DNA of 64,000 nucleotides from contig JANFOG010000009.1 of assembly GCA_024336345.1 (NCBI GenBank), positions 1,736,001-1,800,000 on the forward strand, read 5' to 3'. Origin of the DNA: Mariannaea sp. PMI_226. Its lineage: Eukaryota; Ascomycota; Sordariomycetes; Hypocreales; Nectriaceae. Of this stretch, positions 1-10,931 are shown piece after piece. How positions within the stretch are numbered: position 1 is the first letter of the stretch; each line of letters opens with the position of its first letter. The notes under the pieces were generated by a model that ran no database searches, had not been told where the DNA came from, and saw only the letters and a program-made list of their open reading frames with translations. Both the position numbers and the translations under genes were made by a program.

Positions 1-451
1 TAAATGGATGAGTTATCTAACTTACCCTGCATGTGGTATTTTTTGAGTAGAAAATATGCCCAACTCTGACTTCATTCATATACCCCTATCTACGTGCTCC
101 AAAGTAAGGCACGCTTCCTGTCCCAGATGCAATTTTTGGTTTCTAGCACTAGGAATAGGAATACAGCTCATCTCACTTGGTGCAGGCTGATTCAGGCGCA
201 CAATAGTCGTTTCACAGTGATCAATAGGTTCCTCCTCATGCGCTTAGTGAACTGAACTGCAAAACAAGTTCAAGAAGGCAAAGTAGAGTCCATTTTATCA
301 CGATTTGCCAACGGCAGTGGATAGGGTACGAGAAAGCTCCCCAAAAAAGAAACAATACGGCATAAGTCTTCTACGCGAGAACAAAAAGTATGAGACAGAA
401 GAAATTACACTGCCCAAGTCTCAGACGCGAGGGTTGTATCGAATCTTGTTT
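1..451. other. Intergenic, no gene seen
   Basis: No open frame here has recognisable protein similarity or believable splice structure. The plus-strand frame beginning near 305 runs antisense to the last exon of the neighbouring methyltransferase gene and is lysine/serine-rich without domain features, so I treat it as chance. Confidence 0.5.
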
Positions 452-2242
452 TCATTCCTTCTCTTCACCTTCCTCCACCTCTGGCTTTTGACCAATTACC
501 ACAACTCTTTATTGTCTCTGATTAGCCACCATGGTCCATCCAGGAAAGCAAGGCGAGCAACAGCTCATATGCCCCAAGTAGGGATAAGAGGAGTAGGAAG
601 AACACTTACACGTCCCAATAAGCATGAACTCTTCGGTCACGCATCGCAGCTCGGACGTCCGCTAGGAATACCAAGATTTCCTCGCGGCTCATGTTCAGCC
701 CGCGCGCTAACAGGATAGAGCTAATCACCTCCAGATTTCCTTCAATGTTGGCCAAGGTCCAGAGCCCTATTTCCTTGAACTTGGGATCCTTGGGCCATGT
801 GTTAGTAGGCCACTTGAAGGTCAACGTTTGGACGTTGACGAAACCCAGAGCCTTCAGGCGGCTTTCGTGATTCACTCCTTCATCAAACCGTCTTCCAAGA
901 TTCGCGGCACCTTTTGTGGTCAATTCGCCCCATTTGTGTAAAGGAGAGTCCGGATGCAGGGTGCCATCCTCGGATTTAGCAGGCAAAGTTGGATCGATTA
1001 TCTCTACCCATCCACCAGGCTCCAGGAAGCTGTGTGAAGCGCGCCGTTAGATGCGGTTTGAAACGGAGGAGAATGAATGATGCTTATTCACAACAGTGAG
1101 GTACACTGTGACTCTTCAGGAGTGGTTAGTTAGAGGTGAGAGACACTTACTCGCAGCATTGACGGGTGAATTTTTCCCAATCGGCAAAGCTGCCAGTCAT
1201 TAGCCGGACAAAGATGTAGTCAAATTTGCTACCCCAAGTCCAGTCCTTTTCAACATCATCAACCTCGAAGGTACAGTTGGGTGGGACACTATACACTGAT
1301 GAGAACTGTAATAGCTTGATAGCTGGGGGTAAAGAAAAGGGTGGTAAGAAGACATACAAGGCTGGCTGGATAGCAGCTATATCAACACCGAAGACCTAAC
1401 GCCATATAAGTGTTGTCCGATAAACACAAGGTAATTCTAGCTACACACCTCTGCGTGGGGGTGCTCATCCGCTGACAAGAACCTGGAGTTAGCTTGCAGC
1501 TGAGGGAGAAAAAGCACTTGGGATTCAAACATACCAAATTCAATCGCCCAGACGCCAGTTCCAGTCCCAACATCCAGGACACGTTTAGCAGTGTCAGCGT
1601 TTGGGGAAAAGTACCTTTTGCCGCCAAAAGTCAAGCGCAAGTGGTGGTTCTGAAGATCTTTCATAGGCTGTGAGCTACCAACATCGCCAGATACTAGAAC
1701 TAGTCATATTTACCTAGTCTATCAGACTCATGCTATGGACGGTCAGTTCGCTCCTCTATGATTGAATAGGCAAGTCACATTACTTCATCACTGGGTAGAA
1801 AGTACGCTATAATGTATTAGCCAATATTACCTGCAAAAGAAAAAGAGGCGGTTCTAAAAGGCGTCACTTACTCAGATCTCGGTGGTATCCACGACCATCC
1901 CTCATGTGGTACTCTAATATGCTTGACCGCAGTGAGGCGGTCGATAATTCTTCATCGGTCTTGGAAATAACCATATTAGCGCCGGAGTTCGTTTTCAGCA
2001 TACTGTTCACGAACAACTTACAACGCCTAGGGCCGAATCGTCATCGGCCAAGTCGTCGGGCTCCTATAAGAGCGCAGTGTTAGCCCAGAGGAGCCTCAAT
2101 AGCAACGATGGGGAGCGGGCCGTTCCGCAGTCCTACGAACCAGAAGAACCGTTTGATCAATAGCGGGGTCGATGCGATCAGGCGAAGTTGCATTGACTGG
2201 CGAGGCAGATTTACTAGGCGACCGGGGGGAGGTACTCGTCAT
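452..2242 (-). CDS. LaeA-like SAM-dependent methyltransferase
   Basis: Predicted SAM-dependent methyltransferase of the fungal LaeA/TAM-like family, whose members are regulators or small-molecule methylases. Eleven exons were inferred on the minus strand: 2242-2141, 2063-2022, 1959-1872, 1806-1784, 1732-1714, 1657-1535, 1471-1449, 1395-1358, 1288-1151, 1029-610 and 506-452. They sum to 1071 nt (356 aa), in frame throughout. The SAM-binding motif I LDVGTGTG lies at about residues 119-126, followed by an ADEHPHAEV stretch, QPAFVPPN, a DDVEKDWTW segment, FLEPGGWVE (post-motif III) and a C-terminal HAYWD near the end. The N-terminal about 60 residues are Ser/Pro/Asp-rich as usual. Exons 4, 5 and 7 are only 19-23 nt. 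The last intron uses an AAG acceptor, chosen because it restores the family's VVxxGxKP ending; stopping instead at 606 would truncate that end. Family certain, exact role unknown. Confidence 0.88.
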
Positions 2243-3371
2243 GACTGCTTGAATTTGTTGGCACAGTTGGTCTTTCTGATGATAGAAAGCACTATGGTAG
2301 ACACTAACAAAGAGGATGAGGCAAAGAACCAGAGAAATGGAGCGAGAGAGAGAAAAACAAAATATTTAGCAATAAAGAATTTGCAAGGTGTTTGTCCTTT
2401 GGTTGGTTTGTTGGTTATCTTGGTTTCGTTGTTGGTCCAGGGGATACTTTGATTGCATGAGCTTGGCACACGGTTGGGCCCATTCTGCAGGGTTTCTTTC
2501 TGTTTGAGTGGCGGAATAACGGTATTCTGTGGGCTGCATCCTACGAAGCAGGGATCGCAGCATTCCTCTCGAAGGCACAGTTGGCTCTATCTCGGGTTCC
2601 CTCGGTTGAAGAAGTGTCACGGGCCTGCGACGTTTATGGAACTTCGTAAAGATTCTGGTTCCATTGCATCGGCCGAAGTGCAGATGTGGCAACTCTCTTT
2701 CCATTCAGGAGCGCTACCCCTGGTTGAACCATGAAAGGTATCCTCAACATCTCTGCCCTCCTACACAGGAGGTTATGGTTGCAGCATAGTAGTGTAGACT
2801 ACAAGGTAGGCACTCATTTGGACAAGGACCCATTCACGCTACATACCTTTGATGCTTGTTTACGTCTTATGTAGTGTCAGATCCCTGTGAGTCTAGGGTT
2901 GAATCAGGTTGGCTGGAACTCAATTACAAGCGTCAACTTAACCCAATACACGATCTGATCAGTAGGGGAGAAGACTATCCAAATGGCTGCTCGAGAAATG
3001 AGTCGATATGCATTCTAAAGGGATAAACAAACCAGTCCAGATTAGACCACCAATTGAACTCCTTTATGAAGATAAATTTCAGGGGATACCATTTATTTGA
3101 GTCTTCAAATCTCTCCTCTGAACCAGCAACTGCAAAACGAAGAGAAAACCGACAGTTTCCATTTTGATATGGTATGATGATGACCAGTAAGTTATTACCC
3201 CATGATCAAAATGCATTCCTGATAATCTCTTTCGCCGAATTAGGTATCTAATTACAAACAAGTATATGGCATATTGAACCCAAGATTCGACGTTTCCATG
3301 ACGATCAGTGCCCCCAACATAGCAGCAATCCCACTAACAAATACGCTTGGCGATAGAGCGAGGACATTCTT
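2243..3371. other. Intergenic: upstream of methyltransferase, downstream of GPI-type gene
   Basis: Contains the putative 5' region of the methyltransferase gene and the 3' region of the surface-protein gene. Several short open frames overlap each other on both strands between 2240 and 2735, but none shows domain motifs, signal peptide or spliceable extension. I see no gene. Confidence 0.5.
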
Positions 3372-3989
3372 TCAAGAAAACACCATAATGGCGACAATTC
3401 CAGCCACAGATATCGAAAAGAGGGCACTGGAAAACTTGGAAGCAGCGGCAGAATTTTTCTCGGGACTGGATGTGCTGCTGGAGGTTTGTGCAGAGGTGGT
3501 GGGCTGACTAGTGGAGCTCTTTGCATCCGTGGTGGGACTGTCGGACGCAACGAGAAGCTCTTGGCCGGCGGTGATGGTAACAGGCACGTACTGAAAAGTG
3601 GCGAGGCCGTTACTTTCGAGATTACTCTCGGCAGAAAAGGTTGCTGTCGCCGCGTCGTCATTGTTGCCGCCAATGTTGATGGTAGTGCATGCTTCCGCAA
3701 GCGACTGGCTCATCTCGCAGTGGACAGAAAGCTCGAACGGTTCTCCGGCATCTGATACGCGAAGATCGAACTCGCCTGTCTTAGCTGAGCCAGGTGGTAT
3801 AGTTTTGACAGCCCATGATCCCAGGGTTACAGACATGTTGTAAGTGCCGCAATCATTGCTATCCGTGCCAGGTGGACAGTTGAGGAGGTATGTGGTGGCA
3901 GCGGGCCCAGCACCAAGGACCTTGGGCACCAAAGGCTGAGGATCGAAAATATCCGGCAATAAAAGTGATGTAGGGATCGCTGAGGCCAT
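3372..3989 (-). CDS. Serine-rich GPI-anchor-type cell surface protein
   Basis: A surface/wall protein of fungi, function unknown. From the Met at 3989 it is about 205 aa. A Cys-containing ectodomain carries the block CPPGTDSNDCG and a second Cys pair (VHCEMS, EACTT). It is followed by a Ser/Thr-rich linker and a C-terminal hydrophobic segment ending IVAIMVFS, the layout of a GPI-attachment signal. The start is uncertain. The open frame extends upstream to a Met at 4097, but that extension is cysteine-rich and not signal-like. A short upstream exon starting near 4157 (reads MNFAQVGLIS, hydrophobic) could provide a real signal peptide, although I could not join it in frame. An in-frame CAG just before the IPTSLL residues could be an intron acceptor. 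Surface location is inferred from the tail and Ser/Thr content. Confidence 0.7.
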   Translation of the reverse strand: MASAIPTSLLLPDIFDPQPLVPKVLGAGPAATTYLLNCPPGTDSNDCGTYNMSVTLGSWAVKTIPPGSAKTGEFDLRVSDAGEPFELSVHCEMSQSLAEACTTINIGGNNDDAATATFSAESNLESNGLATFQYVPVTITAGQELLVASDSPTTDAKSSTSQPTTSAQTSSSTSSPEKNSAAASKFSSALFSISVAGIVAIMVFS

Positions 3990-5172
3990 TTGGTATTGAT
4001 TCAGGGGCAGCCACAAATCAAATGAACGGGATGAGCAGGAAATGAAACAATAAGGGTTACAAACTGTGAGTGAACGATTGAATGAACAGCAAGACAATTA
4101 TAACATAAACACTAAGGAGGGTAAGATGGATATAAGCCCAACTTGTGCAAAATTCATTTGAGGAAACGGATTGGACGATGAAGAATTTGTTCAACTGAAT
4201 GGAGGGTGGCAATTCCCTTCTTCATTCCGGCTAGTCGGCAACGAATCGGCATGCCCCTTGATTGTGTCAACAAGATCGCTCTAAGTCGTAGCGTGGGATA
4301 GTCTACCAACTGGGTATTGAACACAGTCCGTAATTACTGGTATGTCACCGTTCGAACGTGAAGACTCCCACCAGTCCAGCTATTGGATCAAAAAAAAAAA
4401 AAACTATTGTAATCGGGCCTGGTTTGGCTTGATGAATACTGTGCCGTCAGATTCGCCGTCAACATTATCACAACTAGAGAGGAGATGACTAGTTTATTAG
4501 TTTGCTCGCCGTTTAAGAACATGAACTCTTTACGATACGGTCCATGTAGAAATAGGGCAGATATTCATCATTTGCTGGACCAAAGGTCTGCGCTGGGCCA
4601 CATCAGCCATGAAGTATTCCAAATAGGGGAGCTTTGAAACGAAGGGCTTTTCAATAGTTGTTGTCCTATCTTTGCATCATTGGTATGTCTCTACTCATAC
4701 TTAAACTCCTTTTATCTGTCGACAATGCTTTTATTCAAGACCTTTTTTTTTTTTTTTAGCTCCTGTCGCTGGTGGGAGCCGATATCCGGACGCCAATCCA
4801 CGGTAGGCCACCTCCGGCTGTGCCGGCACGAATAACGTGTATAGTAAGCGGGATTATGATAGACGCAAAGTGCTAGAAAATGCTAGTCTCTACTGACTAG
4901 CACTGGATCGTACGGCATCATTTACAGATAGAGCAGGTAATGAAGCAAGATTGAGTGCCACTCACGGTCATGTGTGTTTTGGAAAATCTCCTTTGTAAAA
5001 CAGTAAATAAACCCGTTACATTGGTGGACGTCGACTAGCAAAGCATGATGATTTCTAAGCTAGGGGGTTCATGTATTGCCCAAGGTATCAAGGTTGAATA
5101 AATGTTCTTCAAGAGAGAATCTAAGTCTATCTCAGTATGCCAACTTGATAACTTCTATAAAAGAAATCCGCT
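3990..5172. other. Intergenic, A/T homopolymers, no gene
   Basis: Upstream of the GPI-type protein and downstream of the F-box gene. It holds an A-run near 4390 and a T-run near 4742. No convincing coding frame was found apart from the possible signal-peptide exon near 4157 discussed with the neighbouring gene. Confidence 0.5.
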
Positions 5173-6864
5173 TTAGCCTCTTATTCTATTATCCAAGCTA
5201 CCTAAAATGTTTGCAAGTGCCTCCATATCTTTTGTTCGAATGTCATCTTCAAGCTGTGGTTGCTTAGGGTAAGCTGTAGACGGCCAATACACATCGCGCC
5301 ATTCACTAGGTCTCGAGTTGATATCAAAGTATATGTATCTCGCCTGAAACCTTTGTGCGTCGTTGATTCCGGCTTGCGGTTTACACTCTGAAAATTTCGA
5401 TCGAGATCCCCTGTGTGTGGTGAGAAGTGAGGGTGGTGATGGCCGGTCAAAGTCGCGAAAATTGTTATTCAGGAGATGGTTAAGATGCTCTTTGCCAGTA
5501 CTTTTAGGGGCATTCGCAACCCACCACGCTTCCTTGATTTGGTTTTGCACAGAATTTTGAGAACTGTAACCCATCTTGAAAATCTTCAGGGCCTTCATTT
5601 TCTCCTGCATGCGAAGCAGAGCCTGATGCCATCGCACTGAAAAGTCCTCCACAGTAATGTCAGAATCCGATGCATCGTCCTCGCTCATCCCGCCAATGAG
5701 ATAGGGCCCTTCGTTTACAGCATCGTTACTGTTTTCTTCTGAATCCTTCATAGAAACCCCAGTACCATCGTTGGCTGGTGTCAGGTGACGCGCCTGGACC
5801 ATGATAGCACATCGATCGAGGTAGACTTCTTCCAGACCACCTGAGCCGTTCATCTGGCCTAGGGAAGCAATCCAATCAAATTGCCAGTCGTAACTGAAGA
5901 CATACATGCCCAGTGCGAGAACCTTTAGCTGAGGTAACCCGCAATCGGGACTGTTGCCCGGTAGGATCGCCCGAAAATCCATTCTCGGGTTGAATCCCCA
6001 GTAGTTTGTGGAATAGAGAGATAGAACTTGCAGATTTGCGGCTATTGACGCTGAGAGCCAAGTATGCGGTAGTGCCCCAAACATGTCGTATTTTTCACGA
6101 AACCAAATAGCTGATTCTGGTTGTCGCTCGTCGTCATTGTTTCCATCTACTTCCTGCTGGGCGATGCATAACTTCAGAGAGGTGAGGCTACCCATCGAAA
6201 TTACATCCCTGAAGACATCGGAACCAGTAAGGCGTTTATCGTCAAAGTCGGCAAGATTTGCAACTGTGAACTCTCTGATTGGAATTGCGACTGAGGTATC
6301 CATATCTGGGAATGCCATGGCTAAGTCGTGTGTAGCCCAAGTGTGGCCGAAGAGCTCCTTATCCAATCTTTCCTGCCGTTCCACAGTCCACGTGCCTGCC
6401 AGACAACTGAAAACGGTATCAAGCACCCGGTATCTGAAATCGTCTGGCTCAGCATCACTGCCGCTGGTGTATATGTGTTTGGTGCGCTGGCTGAAGCGCA
6501 AATGCAAAGCTTTTAAGTTGCGAAAGCATTGTAGCAGCGGCAATGCCTTCAAGAACTCGTTCGGGATATTGAAGTTGAATGTTTCGTCCTGCTTTATGCT
6601 CTGCCCGAGCCAAGTGTCACAGATAACCTCTCTCACATGCGGCTGCAGTCGCTCTGATAGGGCAATTTTGACAAAATTCTCATGGTCGGAATGGCCCTCG
6701 CGTGCGCCCAATCGTACATGTCGAAATGCCCATCTCGTAGCTATTGAACTCAGATGATGGTTGACTAGCCTAAGAGAGCAGAGCGTTGATGTTGATAACT
6801 GAGCGAAGACTATGTCAGTGAGCTCGGGGGAGAGTGTGTTGAGATTAATTGATAGTTCGTCCAT
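5173..6864 (-). CDS. F-box domain protein
   Basis: Single-exon 563-aa protein. The N-terminus (about residues 10-55) reads LSPELTDIVFAQLSTSTLCS then LRLVNHHLSSIATRWAFRHV. This is a typical F-box: L-P-E-L-x-D-I-V, a central L-C-S-L-R-L-V, and a final W/F-R-x-V. F-box proteins bind Skp1 and recruit substrates to SCF ubiquitin ligases; here the substrate is unknown. The rest is leucine-rich in places (KALHLRF, LQVLSLYS, LKVLALGMY, LEEVYLDRC), consistent with degenerate leucine-rich-type repeats of fungal F-box proteins. An acidic segment with DDASDSD lies at about residue 395. No operon-like link to neighbours. F-box identity is seen in the sequence; SCF membership is inferred. Confidence 0.85.
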   Translation of the reverse strand: MDELSINLNTLSPELTDIVFAQLSTSTLCSLRLVNHHLSSIATRWAFRHVRLGAREGHSDHENFVKIALSERLQPHVREVICDTWLGQSIKQDETFNFNIPNEFLKALPLLQCFRNLKALHLRFSQRTKHIYTSGSDAEPDDFRYRVLDTVFSCLAGTWTVERQERLDKELFGHTWATHDLAMAFPDMDTSVAIPIREFTVANLADFDDKRLTGSDVFRDVISMGSLTSLKLCIAQQEVDGNNDDERQPESAIWFREKYDMFGALPHTWLSASIAANLQVLSLYSTNYWGFNPRMDFRAILPGNSPDCGLPQLKVLALGMYVFSYDWQFDWIASLGQMNGSGGLEEVYLDRCAIMVQARHLTPANDGTGVSMKDSEENSNDAVNEGPYLIGGMSEDDASDSDITVEDFSVRWHQALLRMQEKMKALKIFKMGYSSQNSVQNQIKEAWWVANAPKSTGKEHLNHLLNNNFRDFDRPSPPSLLTTHRGSRSKFSECKPQAGINDAQRFQARYIYFDINSRPSEWRDVYWPSTAYPKQPQLEDDIRTKDMEALANILGSLDNRIRG

Positions 6865-7744
6865 GATGAAAAAAAATATGTGTCGGGCTCAAAACACTCT
6901 TACGCTACGTGGAAGAGAAGGCACTGTAGCCATGGCTCAGATGGACTTTTCAATGAAGCTGGTCCGTCCTCTTTTTAAGACATGAGGCTCGGCTTACACG
7001 CGAAGCCAGGAGATCTATAGCGGGCTTATGATGACATGGCGTACTGCTGGTGGTGGCTGATATGGGGTATTACCCAGTATGGCGTTTGACATACAGCTCG
7101 GTTACAATTAAGTAGATCCAATTCATGGGGAGAGGGACCAATGCTGGACCATACAGCTGGTCAAGGCGTTTGTGGCGTGAAGCATCATGTGCGGAGCGCC
7201 CCCGTGCTAGAATGCTTTGAGAAGTCCACAGTTCCAGAGAAGAGGGGGATCTCGGGACCGCCGAAGCATTTATCTCATAAATGGAGAACACTAAGTTATA
7301 TCTTTAGCTAAGTCCTCCTGTGGTCCTGTGTCGCCTGACAGGAAACGGACAATGTCTAAAACCGTTCAAGCCCTTCTCGGCAAGTCAGGAATGAAAGACA
7401 GACGCGCGGGCGGACAGAGCGGGCGATACAATGACAGCGTAGTTGTCTTCTGAAAGCAAGCCACAAGACCCAGCACATCCGATGTCTCAGATTCTCAGTG
7501 GCAAAGTTGTCGCAACAGCTGAAACAGCAGCGCTGTCCTCTTTCCGTACAGACCGCCAGACCGCTAAATGGCTCTATGATCAGCATCAAGCTGGAGATCA
7601 GCCTGCGGGGTGTCTCTACCCATTCATCACCGAATCTGTTGGGGACATGCTACGGTAGAATTGATTACTTTCGTCTCTTCTTGAAGGCATGCAAATGGGC
7701 ATTTAGTTTTGGGAAAATAATTAAAACAGCAGCTGGTATATTAC
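6865..7744. other. Intergenic, no gene seen
   Basis: Promoter side of the F-box gene and 3' side of the Zn2Cys6 regulator gene. Short frames on both strands between 7350 and 7830 overlap each other and show no motifs. A poly-A run follows immediately upstream of the F-box start (near 6868). Confidence 0.5.
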
Positions 7745-8853
7745 TTATGAGGAAACAAGTAAATCTAGTTCTTCCACCAGGTCATCAATACCATACAATG
7801 CCCACCATGAAGGGTCCAATTTTGTTTTGACATGTTGCATTGCTTTCACGGCGAAGCCATCCACAAACCACTCCTTAAACCGGACGTGAATTCCACAGCA
7901 CCAAAAGGCATAAAGCACAAGAGGTATTGGGTCACTACTCTCCAGCCTGGACAAGAATTCTGACGAGACAGCAGCAGGCCACCAAGCAAGTTCGTTCCAG
8001 GACTTTTCCCAACTTGTTAGGCCAGCAGCCCACGACCGAAGATGATGCAACGCGCTGCAGCAGTCTAAATCCTCAACCATGACATCCAATGTGCATAGGC
8101 GAAGGAGAAGAAGCTGCGCCATTTTATCAACTTGCGGGTCCACGTGATGGCGACGCCAAACGAAGAGACTAGAAACAGAGGAGGTGCTATTTAAAAAAGG
8201 CCCTACAGCCTGTATCAATCTCTTGGCGCCTCTCATGGCTTCCAAGCAATCCACCGGGCTGAAGCTGGCATCAAGCAGCCTCGAATGGCGTGGGTGCCGA
8301 GAAGACAGCTTCAACTGCACCACGATTACAATCAGCGACAGGGCAAATATCGGGATGCAATTATCTGCACTGATCTGACAAGCCATAAGCCGAAACTGGG
8401 CGATGGCGGTCGAGTAATGCTTTCGAAACAATGAAAGAGAAGAGTCGCCGTCGGGCAGCCTCTCAGCCAGATGTAGCGTTGAAACAGCAGAGAGACCGTG
8501 TAGAAGGAAAGGCGTCTTTTCAGCCTGTCGGGGTAACTCAGTAGTCCAGAACCAAGTCTTATCCGGGCTTATAGCCACTGACAAGGATGCGACGTCGGCA
8601 AAGTACGTCAGAAGCCCGAGATCACTGCGACTCGGGGGCGGATTCGGCACATCGCTTGTGAATTGCAGGACTAAGTCGCACTCTTCACCGCGGCGTTGGC
8701 AATTCTGGCATCGTAGCCCTTGGTTTTGACACTATCCATGGCGTGAGCCTTGAGTAGTCCTGAGATGAAGGAGTGGGATGGACTCACTTTGACACGACGC
8801 TTCTTGCATTGACTACATCCACTGCGAGATTTACTATGAAACCTCCGTGACAT
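7745..8853 (-). CDS. Zn2Cys6 transcription factor
   Basis: Fungal binuclear-zinc-cluster regulator of about 350 aa in two exons (8853-8788 and 8731-7745, 1053 nt). Exon 1 ends after RRVK. A phase-0 intron (donor GTGAGT, acceptor ATAG) then joins it to CQNQGLRC. The joined sequence gives the full zinc cluster C13-x2-C16-x6-C23-x6-C30-x2-C33-x6-C40, so the domain is split by the intron. The remainder resembles the C-terminal region of sterol-uptake/Upc2-like Zn2Cys6 proteins, with a helical, hydrophobic middle and no second DNA-binding motif. It is transcribed divergently from the FAD monooxygenase at 9543, about 690 bp apart, so it is a natural candidate regulator of that gene and the following block (inference). 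Gene type is certain; targets unknown. Confidence 0.88.
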
Positions 8854-9542
8854 TTGGCTTGCGACTGGAAGAAGATATCTGCATCGCAAAGCAGCAGACC
8901 AGACTAGTTGACAAGAAATGACGACTCGTGAAGGTGTTGAGTCTGCAGGAGTTCTCAATGTCGCATTTCCCCCTGTACATTGGCCAAGTAAGGCATGGCA
9001 TGAGAAAAAAAAAACCAGGGGACAGATGCTGATACGAGTGTTCTCAAACAACAAATATTCTCCTGACCCGTGTCCGTCATGAGCATAATTTCAAACTGGG
9101 CTCGTGCCTTTTTATGACCCCGATGCAAACCTCGCACACTAAACGCAAATAGGCAAAGGCTGATCGGTACTAGAGACGTCTCGTTCTAAACATAGCTTGA
9201 TTGGCATGCTTCTGTAAGTTGAGCCTCAGAAAAGAAGACGAGAAGAAGGGGAGGCACTTCTGGTATTCCCCCCTGATCAATAGAACAGAAATGGCACTCA
9301 TTCATTTTCTCTTTGCAGCTTCAAGTAGTATTTATATAGCCCCCTCTCTGCCTTTTTTATAATCTCTGTTCCTCCAATGCTCAAAGTCCCACACAATTCG
9401 AGTCAACTTTATCCACACCTTTCATCTTGCAGCGTAAGTTTTGGGTGCCAATCGGTCTTCTTGTCGCTTGTCCCATTTCTCCTGTTTCTCCTCTTTGCCA
9501 TCTTCTTGATTTGTTGACGTTCAGTAACTAATTGAAATCAGA
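8854..9542. promoter_or_regulatory. Divergent promoter region between regulator and monooxygenase
   Basis: Shared upstream region of the Zn2Cys6 gene (-) and the monooxygenase gene (+). A TATA-like TATTTATATAG lies near 9330, followed by a CT-rich stretch typical of fungal transcription starts. A likely 5'-UTR intron runs from GTAAGT at 9434 to the CAG ending at 9541, with branch-like AACTAAT near 9527. The acceptor lies a single base before the ATG at 9543. Confidence 0.45.
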
Positions 9543-10670
9543 ATGCCCGGTCCATCCAAAGTAGCAGTCATTGGCGGAGGCATCGCAGGTCTCTCTGCTG
9601 CCATCGCCCTCGCGAAAATAGGCGTCACCTGTCACGTCTACGAAAATGGGGATCCCAGAGAAGGCGCTTCGATCGGATTCAGTGGGCGCGCTGCAGGTGC
9701 TCTTGAGGAACTCGGCCTCTACGATCGTATCGTCAAAGCCGGTCGTGTATTTCCTACGGACACAGCTGCAGGAACAATGCGCGATGCTACGGGAAAGATC
9801 CTCAGTGCTGGCCCCAAGCGTCCTTCTTGGCCTGGTATGAAGGACACAGTGGTTATATATAGGCCGACAATGATTGACGTGATGGTTGAGGCTGCGAGAC
9901 AGCTCGGGGTCCAAGTCATCAATGGAGTTAGCTTTGCGAACATCAAAAACCGCAATGATAGTGTCAGCGTCGAGTTTACCGACGGTTCAAAGGATGACTA
10001 CGACTTTCTGATTGGCGCCGATGGTGTTGGATCTAAAACTCGTGAAACCATCTTCCCAGAAGTTCCCAAGCCTGAATATGCGGGGCAAATGAGCGTGCGC
10101 TGGATGGTCTCCAGCCAGCCTATCGATGGTGAAAGCTGGTACCTCAGTCCCTTGGGTCGGCTCGGCTTTTATTCACTTCCCGAAGGGCAGATTTATGTTG
10201 CCTCCATCTTTGACGTCTCTGAAGACAGAAAGATGCATCATGACGAAGTGCGTGATAAGTTTACCCAGTTGCTAGACTCTTGCAGTGCGCCTGCTGTTGT
10301 GCAACTCCGAGCTTGTTTGACACCAGACGCGAGTCTCATCGCTCGGCCCTTTCGATGGATTCTCGTAGACAAGTCGTGGTACCGCGAACGTGTGTTGCTC
10401 ATTGGCGACGCAGCGCATGCCACGACTGCACACATGGGCATGGGCGGAGGCATGGCCGTAGAAGACGCCGTTGTGCTCGCACATTGTGTTCAGAAAGCCG
10501 GTAGCTGTGAGGAAGCTTTCGACAACTTCATGCAACGTCGCTACGAGAGGGTGAAGACAGTTGTTGAGGGCAGTTTAGCCATCTCGAGACTCAGCCAACA
10601 AGGAGCTCCGCCTGCTGAGAGGTTGGCGGTACTTGCCAAAGCTTGGAGAGCCGTGTCCGACCCTTACTAG
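9543..10670 (+). CDS. FAD-dependent monooxygenase (aromatic hydroxylase type)
   Basis: Single-exon 375-aa group-A flavoprotein monooxygenase (PHBH/salicylate-hydroxylase-like). It would use NAD(P)H and O2 to hydroxylate or epoxidise a small, often aromatic, substrate. The Rossmann FAD motif GGGIAG lies at about residues 11-16, with an acidic end of the second strand (CHVYENG). The DG motif is in LIGADGVGSKTR (about 156-167) and the GD motif in LLIGDAAHAT at about residue 287. A glycine-rich TAHMGMGGGMAVEDA follows. Full length for a compact member. ATG 9543 directly follows a probable 5'-UTR intron. Divergent to a Zn2Cys6 regulator and next to GNAT and reductase genes, suggesting a shared small pathway. 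The substrate is not predictable from sequence. Confidence 0.9.
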   Translation: MPGPSKVAVIGGGIAGLSAAIALAKIGVTCHVYENGDPREGASIGFSGRAAGALEELGLYDRIVKAGRVFPTDTAAGTMRDATGKILSAGPKRPSWPGMKDTVVIYRPTMIDVMVEAARQLGVQVINGVSFANIKNRNDSVSVEFTDGSKDDYDFLIGADGVGSKTRETIFPEVPKPEYAGQMSVRWMVSSQPIDGESWYLSPLGRLGFYSLPEGQIYVASIFDVSEDRKMHHDEVRDKFTQLLDSCSAPAVVQLRACLTPDASLIARPFRWILVDKSWYRERVLLIGDAAHATTAHMGMGGGMAVEDAVVLAHCVQKAGSCEEAFDNFMQRRYERVKTVVEGSLAISRLSQQGAPPAERLAVLAKAWRAVSDPY

Positions 10671-10931
10671 GCCCCGGAAAGTGTGATAGAACGACACAAT
10701 TACCTGTTTTGAGGTGTGGAGTTATGCGCTGAGAGTAGCTTGTGTGGGGAGAAGAAGATGGGCAATATTTATTTTCTGGATAACATTCACTTCAAGCAGC
10801 CAGAAGCTACAAGAAAACAAGCCGACTTGGAAAGAGTATCCTACTGTAGAGTAGCTTCAGCTGTATTTGTTCTAGTTCATAATTATATCTGAAGAGTGTT
10901 TGACAGGCTAGTCTGCCATGTTCCGCAATAC

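Noticed and set aside
305..718. Plus-strand 137-codon frame
   Set aside because: It overlaps the last exons of the methyltransferase in antisense, has no motif, and the minus-strand gene explains the coding signal.
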